Shown here: positions 51,953 through 61,516 of the stretch, in pieces
Layout: each line of letters begins with the position of its first letter
Position numbering within the stretch: the stretch's first letter is position 1
From: Ruminococcaceae bacterium R-25
Lineage (GTDB): Bacteria; Bacillota; Clostridia; Saccharofermentanales; Saccharofermentanaceae
Length of the DNA: 64,000 nucleotides
Assembly (NCBI GenBank): GCA_003149065.1
Contig: QGFZ01000002.1
Span: 1-64,000, forward strand
Direction: 5' to 3'
Notes under the pieces: model-generated
The model's database searches: none
What the model was told of the DNA's origin: nothing
The model's input: only the letters and a program-made list of their open reading frames with translations
Translations under genes and position numbers: made by a program

Positions 51953-54900
51953 TCACAGTCCGTACTTTGACTTTGTGGCATCATCAAGAGGCGTGTCGCC
52001 GATCAGGCCCTTGGCTTTTTCGATCAGGTCTTTAACACTGTAATGCTTGATGTATCCCGGAATCACCTCGCTGGAGCCGAGGTAAGAGAAACAATAGAAC
52101 CTGTCGGTAGCCTTGTGATAGCAATAGACGCTTTCGATGCAGGCTAATTCATACATTGAATCCAGATCGAAGATATAGAGGACGGGTTCGGCCTGGATGT
52201 AGAGATGGTTTTCTTTTTCGTCGAACCATGCCTTTGTCTCGTATCCTTTAGTGAAATACTTCATCTCACACTTGTTTACGAGATCGCCGGTATTGCTGTC
52301 GTATGCGTAGAGGTAACCGTTGCCGACAATGTAGATGCGGTCATTTCTGAAGACTGCACACTCTGTGGTGCCGCCGTTGATGTTGATCGTGAACAGTTCC
52401 TTCAATGAACCGTCAGTAACAATTACTGTGTTTCCGTCAGTGAAAAAGACGCGGGAACCGTCATCTGATGAGGTTACGTAGAAATTGCGGATATTGGCGA
52501 AGTCCCAGTTATCCGGGAGGTCGACTTCCTCATAATCCATGGACTTCATGTCAACGGCGTATAACGTGTCAACGATGAAGAGGAAGGCTTTGTTCATGTT
52601 CTTCATGTAGAAAGCATTGAAATTGGTGTAACCTACATAACTTTCCTCAATATCCGGAATTGTAAGATCATCCTTGTCAGAACCGTCATAATTGCAGATA
52701 TTTACGGTCAGCTCATCTGATGTGTAATCCGACTCGCAGAAGAACAGCTTGCCGTTAGATCTCATCGTACCGAATTCGAGCTCCAGATTGGAAGGAGTGA
52801 TCTTGTCCTTATCAGGATCGATCAGATAGGTGTCATTTTCGGTCAAGAGGTAAAATTTGCCGTCGATATAATCCATATCGAAGTTGGTCAAGCTGGCATT
52901 CGTATCCTTAAGATCCTCTGTATAAGAGAGCTTTCCGGAATTAAGGTCAATTACGCTTACCCTGATATAACTCTTGTCATCTGATGAGATGATCGATGCA
53001 GTGACGAGATATTCTTCATTCGAGTCAAATACCTGTGCAGTAGAACCGGTCGAAAAACCTGAAGGAGCCTTTACAGCCTTCCACTCGTCATCCTGGATCG
53101 TGCGGTTATAGCTGATGATGTCGGTACTGTACCTGGATACTGCATAGATGACATTTCCGATAGCGCCTGAAGTAATGTTATTGCAGAGCACATTGAAAGA
53201 TGCCAGATTGTTGGCCGTTGTGCTTCTGGCAGCAACATATTCACCGTGTCTTAAAATGAATTCAGGGAGTCCGTCTTTGTTAAAGTCGCCGGCTGTAATG
53301 ACTGAGCTGCTGGTCGTGTATCTGTTCAGTTCATTTCCGTTTGTAAGATCGAAAACAGCGACTGCATTTCCTACATAACAGAGTACGGCATTTCTTGAAG
53401 GCAGGGCCTTAACGCCTACACCCATTGAGACATCAGTATAGACCAGATCCTGTGACCAATGCTTATCTTCATTGATTCTGTAGAACGTGAATGTCTTGGT
53501 TCCGGGCTTAAGCTCATCGTAAGCAAGGCTGTATGAAACAGATGTATTGACGAAATCCATTGTGGAGACAGCACAAAGGGTATCGTTATCTATAAAGACC
53601 AGATCTTCCATATACTTGGTCTTGATCTTGTGAGTTATATCCTTTTTGGTCTCAGTATTGTAGATATGTATAGTTGTGGAATCAGAACCGTCAAAGACCA
53701 TATTATCGTCAGAATAAGCAATCTTCTTACCATCAGGAGATACTGCAGGATTGAAAACACCGTTCAGGATGGAATCCTGTTTGAACGCGTAAGTCTCCCT
53801 GACAGTACCGTCTCTCAAAGAAAACTGTACGATCTTAGAATCGCCGATATTAGCGAAAACATCGCTTACGGTGAACTGTATATGATCCTTCATGAACGAA
53901 GTGGTGGTGTCAGGCTTATATGTCCACATGAGTTTTCCGGACGGTATGTTATATGCCTCGATCTTATGGGCGTAAGTGATAACAAATGTCTCAACGTTCG
54001 GCATATCAATTCTTACGGGTTCTTCAAAGCTGGCTTTCTCGAAAACAAGTGCCGTTGTCGTTGTATCCCAACAGTAGATATTGCCTGAAGAATCAAGAGC
54101 GCCGAGATAAGACAGGTCATCAGATGTGACAGTGGACTTAACGTCGTACTTACACTTAAAGTTCCATGCCGGCTTGATATCCAGACCATGGTTGGTGGTA
54201 TATGCTCCCGTTGCATCAGTGATCGCACGGATAGCCTGAGCCGTCTCGGGAGTCTTGTCTTTCTTGTCGGCAGGGAGAGCTGCCAATGCCAGCTGGATCG
54301 AATCGGCCCTCTTGCCGTCTTCTAAGAGCTGTCTTGATTCATTTGCGAGATATACTGATCTGGCGCGCAAAGATTCGATATAAGCTTTATTGATCTCGAT
54401 CCTGCTGTACAGCATGTAGCCGCCGAATGCCATTACGCCTGCAAATGCCGCAGCAACAACTGCCGCAGCGCGCCTCATTTTGTACTGTCTTCTTCTTCTC
54501 TGGAGTTCATCGTAAGAGCAGCCTAAGATTCCTGCTGCGAGTCTCGGGAGCTCTTCTTTATCAGCTCTGGACTTAGGCATCCTGTAGTCGCATGACAAAG
54601 GCTCGACCGGAACATTGATCCTGTGCGTGCAGCCAAATGCGTCGACGATCTCTTTTTCGCCTGTCAGGAGCTCTTCGGGAATTACATCCTGGGGCTCACC
54701 GTCGCAGAGGACCGTAAAGATCTGGTCCTTGGTATGTGTCTTAAGGAAGGTCTGGATCTCCCTTTTGACCCACATTGATTCCTTGGTGTTGGTCGAGCAG
54801 ATAACGATCAGGTACTCGGAATTTTCGAGCGCATTAGTGATCGTTTCGGTAAGATCGCTCGTGATAGGGAGCTCGTCCTTATCGCGGAAGATCCTTGTGA

Positions 54901-55036
54901 TCCTGTCATGCTTGATCTCACCCTTGAGCTTATGCGGAACATGGAAATGCTCGAGCTGCTTCTGGATGTGCTCGGCGATCTTTATGTCCAGCGGCGCGTG
55001 TCTGTAAGAGATAAATGCGTTATAAAAATCGATCAT
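51953..55036 (-). CDS. TIR domain - membrane helix - extracellular beta-propeller protein
   Basis: Product of 1027 residues from the ATG at 55036 (GGGAGAGG before it). Residues about 1-145 are a TIR domain: NAFISYRHAPLD, RDKDELP near 51-57, LIVICSTNTKESMWVKREI with Glu93 at the place of the NADase catalytic glutamate. A single membrane helix lies at about 190-210. A helical linker leads to about 780 residues of beta-propeller-like repeats (LGALDSSGNIYCWD, WTYKPD, LYAYDSNTGDLV). The TIR part would be cytoplasmic and the propeller outside. It could be a sensor that switches on NAD cleavage or signalling; it stands alone, without a known defence partner. Confidence 0.85.
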   Translation of the reverse strand: MIDFYNAFISYRHAPLDIKIAEHIQKQLEHFHVPHKLKGEIKHDRITRIFRDKDELPITSDLTETITNALENSEYLIVICSTNTKESMWVKREIQTFLKTHTKDQIFTVLCDGEPQDVIPEELLTGEKEIVDAFGCTHRINVPVEPLSCDYRMPKSRADKEELPRLAAGILGCSYDELQRRRRQYKMRRAAAVVAAAFAGVMAFGGYMLYSRIEINKAYIESLRARSVYLANESRQLLEDGKRADSIQLALAALPADKKDKTPETAQAIRAITDATGAYTTNHGLDIKPAWNFKCKYDVKSTVTSDDLSYLGALDSSGNIYCWDTTTTALVFEKASFEEPVRIDMPNVETFVITYAHKIEAYNIPSGKLMWTYKPDTTTSFMKDHIQFTVSDVFANIGDSKIVQFSLRDGTVRETYAFKQDSILNGVFNPAVSPDGKKIAYSDDNMVFDGSDSTTIHIYNTETKKDITHKIKTKYMEDLVFIDNDTLCAVSTMDFVNTSVSYSLAYDELKPGTKTFTFYRINEDKHWSQDLVYTDVSMGVGVKALPSRNAVLCYVGNAVAVFDLTNGNELNRYTTSSSVITAGDFNKDGLPEFILRHGEYVAARSTTANNLASFNVLCNNITSGAIGNVIYAVSRYSTDIISYNRTIQDDEWKAVKAPSGFSTGSTAQVFDSNEEYLVTASIISSDDKSYIRVSVIDLNSGKLSYTEDLKDTNASLTNFDMDYIDGKFYLLTENDTYLIDPDKDKITPSNLELEFGTMRSNGKLFFCESDYTSDELTVNICNYDGSDKDDLTIPDIEESYVGYTNFNAFYMKNMNKAFLFIVDTLYAVDMKSMDYEEVDLPDNWDFANIRNFYVTSSDDGSRVFFTDGNTVIVTDGSLKELFTININGGTTECAVFRNDRIYIVGNGYLYAYDSNTGDLVNKCEMKYFTKGYETKAWFDEKENHLYIQAEPVLYIFDLDSMYELACIESVYCYHKATDRFYCFSYLGSSEVIPGYIKHYSVKDLIEKAKGLIGDTPLDDATKSKYGL

Positions 55037-55342
55037 GGAGTACCTCTCCCTTATTTTTCCTTCAAATAATAGTAGCATAAAACTCTTTTGAGTTTCTATA
55101 TACCTCTAATACAGGCAGGAGGGGGAGATTGTTGCAGTGTGGCGACTGTCTTTCCGGCCGTCACTATCGCATTTGCCCGAAAAAAGTGCCTTTACGATAG
55201 AAAATCGCGATTTTCTATCGTTTTTGCCCTAAAAAAAGGCCGTTTGCGATAGCGGAGTGATTCACTTTGCGATAGTGGACTGGTTCCCATTGCGATAGTG
55301 GAATGATTCACCCGGCGCTGCGATCAACAATCGTCACCGCGG
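55037..55342. repeat. Intergenic region with 23-base tandem repeats and a 28-base palindrome
   Basis: GCGATAG begins three consecutive 23-base units at 55246, 55269 and 55292, each continuing with GGA-x-TG-x-TTC. The same word is inverted at about 55162-55170 (CACTATCGC). A perfect 28-base palindrome with arms ACGATAGAAAATCG / CGATTTTCTATCGT spans 55194-55221 and is followed by TTTTTG. No gene fits in the gap. Confidence 0.8.
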
Positions 55343-57679
55343 TTAATGACCGTCACCGTGATCAACGACCGTTACCGTGCCTTTTTCGCCGTCGACTGTA
55401 ACAACGTCGCCTGTCTTAAGCACCGTGGTCGCATTAGAACACCCGACGACTGCCGGGATGCCGAATTCCCTTGCGACTATTGCGGCATGGGATAAGGGCG
55501 CGCCGATGTCCGTGACGATCGCGGAAACCTTGTGGAATGCGACTGTCCAGCCGATATTCGTGGCGCGGGTGACGAGGATCTCGCCCTGCTGTAACTCGTC
55601 GATCCTGCTCACGTCATCTATCACGCGGACTGTTCCTGTTACAACGCCGGAAGCGCCTGCAAAGCCTTTGACGTCGGAGGTAAGATCTTCTGAAGACGGA
55701 CGGTCCTTGATGAAATAGTCGTAGCGCCTGGCGGGATCTTCCAGCCATTTTTCGGGATCGAACCTGCCGATTATGAGGTTCGGAAAGCCCGGATAGGAAA
55801 GATACTTTGCAAAAGTCTCTTTGCGGGCGGGAATATAGGAGACTGAGGTCTTATCGCCCTTCAAAAGAGCGAACATTTCCTTATAGCCCAGCATGAAAAT
55901 ATCGTCGCCCAAGCCGTTAAGTTCGCCTGCTTTGAGGCAGTACTGCCTGAATACGCAGAAGATCCTTACGCCTTTGCTCCTGATATCTTCCCTGAAAACA
56001 TTTGCGCGGACGAATTTCTTCATCTCCTTGTCGATCCATCTGCGCTTCGAAGGATATTTTTCCTTGAATTCGGCAAGAGCCTCTTCGTACGAAGCTTTCT
56101 GTTTAGCCTGCATTTCACGGAGGCTTGCCGTGGTGACGGCGCGGTCTTTGAGGAGATCGTCGATAAACGAAGGATCTTCGTAGGGGCGGGGAGACATGAG
56201 CTCCATCTCATCGGCTGACCTGTGGCCGCATTCGCGGATATAGTCTTCGCGGGTAAGTTTTCCTGAAGCGACATCGTCTAAGAGCAGCGTCGGCTTCATG
56301 CATTCGATAATGCCCAAAGAGCCGGTGCAAAGGCGGTTTGCCATGTCTTCACCGGCAATTTCAGTAATCTTTTTGCGCAGACTGAAAAGCGGTACCAGAG
56401 ATGTTCCGCTCTCTGCCAGTATCGAAGCCAGGCCGTCGTTAAGCTTTGGCTGCAGGACTTCATCCCAGAAAGCCTTGAGATCGGAATTGTTATCGATTTT
56501 CCTGATACGCTCTATCAGCTCTTCTGAAATAACATGCAGATCAGCGACCATCTCGTGCTTCTGCTTTTTCGTAAGCTTCGATCTGTCTTTAGGGAAGAGG
56601 AGTCCCCAGATGTGCTTTTTGAAAGCCTTTTTGTCAAAAGGTGATATCGGGATCTCGCAGCCTTCCGGTATGCCGCCGACTAAGTCTTTTACGTTCTCGT
56701 AAGCCTTTTCGCGCGACATGCCGAGGCTTACCATCAAAGAGCACATGACGGACACGTTCATGTAGGCCTGGCCGCAGACGTTTTCGAGCCAACAGGGGAG
56801 CCCGACAAATTCGTTGATCTTCTCCAAAACGCTGAAGGTCATGGGACTTACGGGCTTCATGAAGATCTCGCCGACATTGGTCTTGGTCAGGAGCTTTGCG
56901 CCTGATCTCGTGCCGTTGATGTCGTAGTTTTTGGTGTTGAGCCTTGTAAGTGTAGTTATCGGGCGCGCCTGAAGGATATAGACTTTGCGGCCTTTAACGG
57001 CCCATTCGATATCCATCGGAACGCCGTAGAAATAGCGTATTGCGAGGCAGTATTTGCGGAGCGTTTTTGCATAAGGCGCAAGCTCGGGATTGCCTTCGTA
57101 GGAAAACCGGAGCGCGCCTATCCTGAATTCTTCGGCATTCTCCGAGCCTGACACGAGTTTTTCGCCTTCGCCGCGGACATAGTTTCCGACGAGTTTTTCG
57201 TCATTTCCGGAGATTGCATCGGAGGTGAAGATAACGCCCGCAAAATCAGCCTTTATGAACTTCTGGATAATGACGCCGATGCCTTCGGAGGCGATGTCAT
57301 TTTGCGATCTGTAGTTCTCGACGCGCGCATTTTGGGCAGAGGCGGCGACTTGATTAACAGCGTCCCTGATCGCGGGGACCATCAGATCGGTCAATGTCTC
57401 ATACTGTCCTGCAAATGAATTGCCCGCGCCGTCTTCGCCGATCGCAGAAGATCTTACAGCGTAGGTCTTGAGGCGGTCCAGTGTTGCAAGCAGCGCATTC
57501 AGCTCCACGTTAGCTTCCTCTGTTATTTTTCCGTCGCGAAAAGCATCCGCGGTGATGACGTATCCTGACGGAATATTCATCTTAAGGTTCTGCATCATCA
57601 AAGACAGCGACGTTGCTTTGCCGCCGCACTTTTCGAGCTCTGAAGAAGGTATGGATCTTAAGTCAAAAATGTATTTCAT
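55343..57679 (-). CDS. PEP synthase/rifampin phosphotransferase-like enzyme
   Basis: Product of 778 residues. The N-terminal ATP-grasp domain of the PPDK type (GGKATSLSLM, AVRSSAIGEDGAGNSFAGQ, IEWAVKGRKVYILQARPIT) is followed by a middle helical region and the phospho-His swivel domain (GAPLSHAAIVAREFGIPAVVG). The PEP-binding TIM barrel of true PEP synthase is missing. This ATP-grasp/middle/His order is that of rifampin phosphotransferase (RPH) and related drug- or metabolite-phosphorylating enzymes. The substrate is not known. It overlaps the TetR gene upstream by ATGA, so expression is probably inducible. Confidence 0.82.
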   Translation of the reverse strand: MKYIFDLRSIPSSELEKCGGKATSLSLMMQNLKMNIPSGYVITADAFRDGKITEEANVELNALLATLDRLKTYAVRSSAIGEDGAGNSFAGQYETLTDLMVPAIRDAVNQVAASAQNARVENYRSQNDIASEGIGVIIQKFIKADFAGVIFTSDAISGNDEKLVGNYVRGEGEKLVSGSENAEEFRIGALRFSYEGNPELAPYAKTLRKYCLAIRYFYGVPMDIEWAVKGRKVYILQARPITTLTRLNTKNYDINGTRSGAKLLTKTNVGEIFMKPVSPMTFSVLEKINEFVGLPCWLENVCGQAYMNVSVMCSLMVSLGMSREKAYENVKDLVGGIPEGCEIPISPFDKKAFKKHIWGLLFPKDRSKLTKKQKHEMVADLHVISEELIERIRKIDNNSDLKAFWDEVLQPKLNDGLASILAESGTSLVPLFSLRKKITEIAGEDMANRLCTGSLGIIECMKPTLLLDDVASGKLTREDYIRECGHRSADEMELMSPRPYEDPSFIDDLLKDRAVTTASLREMQAKQKASYEEALAEFKEKYPSKRRWIDKEMKKFVRANVFREDIRSKGVRIFCVFRQYCLKAGELNGLGDDIFMLGYKEMFALLKGDKTSVSYIPARKETFAKYLSYPGFPNLIIGRFDPEKWLEDPARRYDYFIKDRPSSEDLTSDVKGFAGASGVVTGTVRVIDDVSRIDELQQGEILVTRATNIGWTVAFHKVSAIVTDIGAPLSHAAIVAREFGIPAVVGCSNATTVLKTGDVVTVDGEKGTVTVVDHGDGH

Positions 57680-58251
57680 GCCAGCAGGAGGTCGACCCTC
57701 ATATCGATATATTTCTGAAGTTCTTCGTCGTTGTTAAGGTCTATGCCGAATGACTCCCTGATGTCGTCCTTGCGGAACACGATCAGCTGCATCATGGCAG
57801 ATAATTCGTAAGCGATCAGGCGGCACTCCTCATCGGTCTTTTTGCCGGAATAGTGCTTTTTCACGTAGGGAAAACTGAACGACTCCTGCGAAAGGTCCCT
57901 GTTAAATAGCACGTAGCCCGTGATCGCCTTGGTAAACTTGGGGTTTTCCACGAGGCACTTGGCAACGACGAAATGAAGCTTTTTCAAAAGGTCTTTGGGC
58001 GCTATGTCCGACGCGATCAGCTTTTCGACATCTTTATCTTTGAGAAAACCCATGTACTGCTTCTGGAATGTCTGATAGATGAGGTTTTCACGCGAGCCAA
58101 AGCAGTAGTTGATCATGGAGGGCTTAACGCCGGCACGCTCCGCGATCTGCCTTGATGTCACGTTGAGCGGATCGTCTGCTTCTTCCATCAGCGCGAAAGT
58201 AGCGTCTATCAGTTTCTCCTTTGTGATGCCCAGTTTTACGTCCTTTTGCAT
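57676..58251 (-). CDS. TetR-family transcription regulator
   Basis: Product of 191 residues from the ATG at 58251, with GAGGT before it. The helix-turn-helix is TSRQIAERAGVKPSMINYCFGSRENLI at about 33-59, followed by a ligand-binding helical domain. It is translationally coupled to the phosphotransferase-like gene and should control it in response to a ligand. Confidence 0.9.
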   Translation of the reverse strand: MQKDVKLGITKEKLIDATFALMEEADDPLNVTSRQIAERAGVKPSMINYCFGSRENLIYQTFQKQYMGFLKDKDVEKLIASDIAPKDLLKKLHFVVAKCLVENPKFTKAITGYVLFNRDLSQESFSFPYVKKHYSGKKTDEECRLIAYELSAMMQLIVFRKDDIRESFGIDLNNDEELQKYIDMRVDLLLA

Positions 58252-58385
58252 ATTTTGACCTCGATTATTGTACGCGTTCAATAATGATATTACCACGCTT
58301 CATTTCTCTGTGCAACATTTAGGCCCCTCTATCTGTATATAAGGGCAAAGGAACAATTTTGAAGAAACCAAAAGGAGACCGGCAC

Positions 58386-58856
58386 ATGAAAACACCTATG
58401 GCTTTGTGGAAGAAGATCTACATTTTTCTGGCAGTTACGATAATCCTCGCACTCAATATCTTTGTCTTAGTCTATGCCGTGCGCGCCGAGATGCCTTCAT
58501 ATCAAAGAAGGAACGACCCTCACTATGTTGAGGCTGTTAATGTTGAGATCGACCGCGTATTGGGCATCAAAGAGGACAAGCTGGACGAAGTGAAAAAGGC
58601 TCTTCCCGCAGGCCTTGCTGAATTTGCAGTCACTATGGTAATCCCGGATATTCTCATTATCGGCCTTGCAGCCAGCATCTATAAGACCAAGTCATACAGG
58701 GATGCCGGCGAAGACGATAAGGCCAGAAAGCATAAGATCACGGCGATTGTATTCGGATGTGCCGCTCTGCTTTTTGTCCTTGCCTTTGCAGGCATCTTCT
58801 GGTTCGGTTATCTCCCGAAAGCAAGCTCCGCCGTTTCATCGATCCAATGCCACTGA
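58386..58856 (+). CDS. Membrane protein of unknown function
   Basis: Product of 156 residues from the ATG at 58386 (AAAGGAG before it). Three hydrophobic segments, about 10-32, 75-98 and 118-140, with a short extracellular loop between the first two. Divergent from the TetR gene. No family recognised. Confidence 0.65.
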   Translation: MKTPMALWKKIYIFLAVTIILALNIFVLVYAVRAEMPSYQRRNDPHYVEAVNVEIDRVLGIKEDKLDEVKKALPAGLAEFAVTMVIPDILIIGLAASIYKTKSYRDAGEDDKARKHKITAIVFGCAALLFVLAFAGIFWFGYLPKASSAVSSIQCH

Positions 58857-58888
58857 CGTCAAACCCCTTGGAGAAAGTGCACCATACA

Positions 58889-58929
58889 AGCAGGGGCTGT
58901 CGGAACTTATAGTTTCCGGCAGCCCTTGT
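58889..58929 (+). terminator. Terminator-like hairpin
   Basis: CAGGGGCTGTCGGAAC pairs with GTTTCCGGCAGCCCTTG around TTATA, with small mismatches; the tail is TGTTTG, so termination may be weak. Confidence 0.6.
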
Positions 58930-58998
58930 GTTTGTCCCCTAAGCCTTGAAGCCTAAATGATATAATTACGGTAGTTTTCCCTAATGGAGGAACAGATC

Positions 58999-59301
58999 AT
59001 GGTCAGACACGTAATAGTTTGGACGCTCAAGGACGAATTTTCCGACAGTGAAAAAGAAGAGATCAAGGCAGGCATCAAGGCAGGTCTTGAAGGCCTCGCG
59101 GGCAAGATCCCGGGCCTGATCGAGATAAAGGTAAACACGGATAAGCTCGCAAGTTCATCAGGTGATGCGATGCTCGATTCACTTTTCGAAAACGAGGATG
59201 CATTGAAGAATTATTCTTCGAATCCTCTGCATGTTGAGGTCGCTACAACGAAGGTAAGACCGTTCGTTAAGGTCAGAAGCAGCTTCGATTACATGATATA
59301 A
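58999..59301 (+). CDS. Dabb (stress-responsive alpha/beta barrel) domain protein
   Basis: Product of 100 residues from the ATG at 58999 (GGAGG before it). VRHVIVWTLKDEFSD at the start, the helix KEEIKAGIKAGLEGL, and the conserved HVEV near the end are typical of Dabb proteins. The dimeric barrel family has varied, often unknown, roles. An extended -10, TGATATAAT, lies at 58958-58966. Confidence 0.85.
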   Translation: MVRHVIVWTLKDEFSDSEKEEIKAGIKAGLEGLAGKIPGLIEIKVNTDKLASSSGDAMLDSLFENEDALKNYSSNPLHVEVATTKVRPFVKVRSSFDYMI

Positions 59302-59333
59302 TTGTTTTAAATTCCAAGAAAGGAAGTAGGATT

Positions 59334-59741
59334 ATGGAAGGATTAGAAAAAGTTTGCGCATTTTTGGAAAAGACAAAGACTTATTATCTTGCAACAGTTG
59401 AAGGCGACCAGCCGAGAGTAAGACCTTTTGGCACAGTTCTCGTTTTCGACGGCAAGCTCTACATCCAGACCGGTAAGGTTAAGCCCGTTTCAAAGCAGCT
59501 CGCTGCAAATCCCAAAGCTGAGATCTGCGCTTTCGACGGCGAGACAGGCACATGGCTCCGCGTATCAGGCGAGCTCATCAACGACGACAACAGAGACGTT
59601 AAGGTCGCTATGCTCGACAAGCATCCTGAACTCAAGTTCATGTACAGTGCTGACGACGACAACACACAGGTTCTTTACTTCAAGAACGCTACTGCTGTTT
59701 TCAGCTCATTCACAGCTGCTCCTGAGACGATCACTCTCTGA
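59334..59741 (+). CDS. Pyridoxamine 5'-phosphate oxidase-like flavin protein
   Basis: Product of 135 residues. The split-barrel fold shows YYLATVEGDQPRVRPFG at the start and the TGTWLRVSGEL strand. These small proteins bind FMN or F420 and reduce small molecules. It follows the Dabb gene by 32 bases with its own AGGAAG site, and may be co-transcribed. Confidence 0.88.
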   Translation: MEGLEKVCAFLEKTKTYYLATVEGDQPRVRPFGTVLVFDGKLYIQTGKVKPVSKQLAANPKAEICAFDGETGTWLRVSGELINDDNRDVKVAMLDKHPELKFMYSADDDNTQVLYFKNATAVFSSFTAAPETITL

Positions 59742-59764
59742 CAGCTTTTTTTAACCGATCTTCC

Positions 59765-59812
59765 TACCGTCCCAAATGCGAAAAAATGCCGCTTGGGACG
59801 GTATTTATTTTC
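59765..59812 (+). terminator. Terminator after the PNPOx-like gene
   Basis: TACCGTCCCAA pairs with TTGGGACGGTA across a 17-base loop and is followed by TTTATTTT. Confidence 0.85.
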
Positions 59813-59821
59813 CGGTTCTAC

Positions 59822-59830
59822 TGATACAAT
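59822..59830 (+). promoter_or_regulatory. nudC promoter, extended -10
   Basis: TGATACAAT about 28 bases before the nudC ATG; the same extended -10 precedes thrS and the DHH gene. A clear -35 is not visible. Confidence 0.5.
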
Positions 59831-59858
59831 CTTGAAAAACATCTAAAAGGACACAAAT

Positions 59859-60683
59859 ATGATCCAGGATATAGCACCTCATAAGCTTGATAATCACTTC
59901 TACCCGGACAGGAAACCTGCTGCCGGCAGTTTTGTAATGGCATTCAGACATCAGGACATTCTGGTTAAAGGCGAGGAATTTCCCCGTGTATCCCAGCTGT
60001 CTGAAGAAAGCCGTGAGAAGCTTATCTATCTTTTCGCTATCGATGAAGACTGCTACTTCTTCCTCGACGCAAGAGACGAGAGCATGACACTTCCCGAAGG
60101 CTATGAATTCGTTAATGTCAGGTCTTTCAGGCGCTCGGGAATTGCCGAGAAGAAGAACGTATTCCTCGCTTTCACAGCCCTGCAGCTCGCAAACTGGTAC
60201 AGGGGAAATAAGTACTGCGGTATCTGCGGCAGGGAGACACGCATTGATGATAAAGAGCGTGCTCTGCGCTGTGAGTGCGGCAACGTGATATATCCCAGAA
60301 TCGTGCCTGCGGTCATAGTCGGCATTACGAACGGTGACAGGATCCTTGTGACCAAATATAAGACGGGCTTTGCGCATTTTGCGCTCGTTGCAGGATTTAC
60401 CGAGATCGGTGAGACTTTGGAAGAGACCGTTGCCAGAGAAGCGATGGAGGAGACCGGCCTTAAGGTCAAGAATATCCGTTACTACAAGTCACAGCCGTGG
60501 GGCATCGTTGACGATATCCTGGTGGGCTTTTACTGCGATGTTGACGGTGACGATACGATCAAAATGGACGAGGGCGAGCTCAAGGTTGCCGAGTGGCGCA
60601 CGCGTGAAGAGATCGAGCTCCAGCCCGATGATTACAGCCTTACAAATGAGATGATGAGGATGTTTAAAGAAGGAAAAGCTTAA
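59859..60683 (+). CDS. nudC: NAD(+) diphosphatase (NudC-type Nudix hydrolase)
   Basis: Product of 274 residues. A zinc ribbon CGICGRE...CECGN near 119-148 precedes a Nudix box GFTEIGETLEETVAREAMEETGL and the NudC signature SQPWG-type strand. NudC cuts NAD(H) and removes NAD caps from RNA. It ends convergently with, and overlaps by 4 bases, the permease gene. Confidence 0.92.
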   Translation: MIQDIAPHKLDNHFYPDRKPAAGSFVMAFRHQDILVKGEEFPRVSQLSEESREKLIYLFAIDEDCYFFLDARDESMTLPEGYEFVNVRSFRRSGIAEKKNVFLAFTALQLANWYRGNKYCGICGRETRIDDKERALRCECGNVIYPRIVPAVIVGITNGDRILVTKYKTGFAHFALVAGFTEIGETLEETVAREAMEETGLKVKNIRYYKSQPWGIVDDILVGFYCDVDGDDTIKMDEGELKVAEWRTREEIELQPDDYSLTNEMMRMFKEGKA

Positions 60684-61516
60684 TTTTTCCTTACAGCGCC
60701 AATTCCGTAGCAGATTCCGAATGCAACGATATCCGTAATTACGATCGTTGATCCGACGGGCGTGTTGAACAGGATCGAGAGCACGATTCCTGTGAGCGCA
60801 CAGAATACGGAAAGTATTGCCGAGAAGATCGTAACCGACTTAAAACTCTTGAAGATCCTCATTGCGGATAATGCAGGGAAGATGACGAGCGCGGATACGA
60901 GGAGCGAACCTACGAGGTTCATTGCAAGAACGATGATGACTGCGATAACCGTTGCGATAATGAAGTTCAGAAAACCTGCCTTCGTGCCGACGGCCTTTGC
61001 AAAACTCTCGTCGAACGTTACAGCGAAAAATCTGTTATAGAGTGCGACAAACGCGATTACCACAACGATCGACAAAACAATGCAGAGGATGACCTCCGAT
61101 TTTGTGAGCGTCAGGATCTTTGTCGATCCAAAAAGGGACGAGCAAACATCACCTGCGACATTGGAAGATGTCGGGAAAACATTCATCAGGAGATAACCGA
61201 AGGCAAGTGCTCCGACGGATATCATCGCTATAGCCGCATCGCCCTTAATTTTAGCGTTCTGGCCTGACCACAAGAGCAGGATCGCGCAAAGGATCGTAAC
61301 AGGCAGTGTCAGTACCATCTGATCCGCAAGGCCGACTACCGCAGCGATTGCCATCGCACCGAATGCGACATGTGACAAGCCGTCGCCGATATATGAGAAT
61401 CTCTTGAGCACGAGGATGACACCGAGCAAAGATGAGCACAGCGCGATCAAGACGCCTACGATCAGGGCATATCTTACGAAGGGGTACGCCAGGGAATTAA
61501 TAAGGATATCAACCAT
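60680..61516 (-). CDS. znuB: Metal ABC transporter permease (ZnuB-like)
   Basis: Product of 278 residues with about eight or nine membrane segments. LVLKRFSYIGDGLSHVAFGAMAIA is the typical start of the ZnuB/MntB family (ABC-3). It overlaps the ATPase gene by 8 bases. The substrate is inferred to be zinc, but manganese is possible. Confidence 0.9.
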   Translation of the reverse strand: MVDILINSLAYPFVRYALIVGVLIALCSSLLGVILVLKRFSYIGDGLSHVAFGAMAIAAVVGLADQMVLTLPVTILCAILLLWSGQNAKIKGDAAIAMISVGALAFGYLLMNVFPTSSNVAGDVCSSLFGSTKILTLTKSEVILCIVLSIVVVIAFVALYNRFFAVTFDESFAKAVGTKAGFLNFIIATVIAVIIVLAMNLVGSLLVSALVIFPALSAMRIFKSFKSVTIFSAILSVFCALTGIVLSILFNTPVGSTIVITDIVAFGICYGIGAVRKN

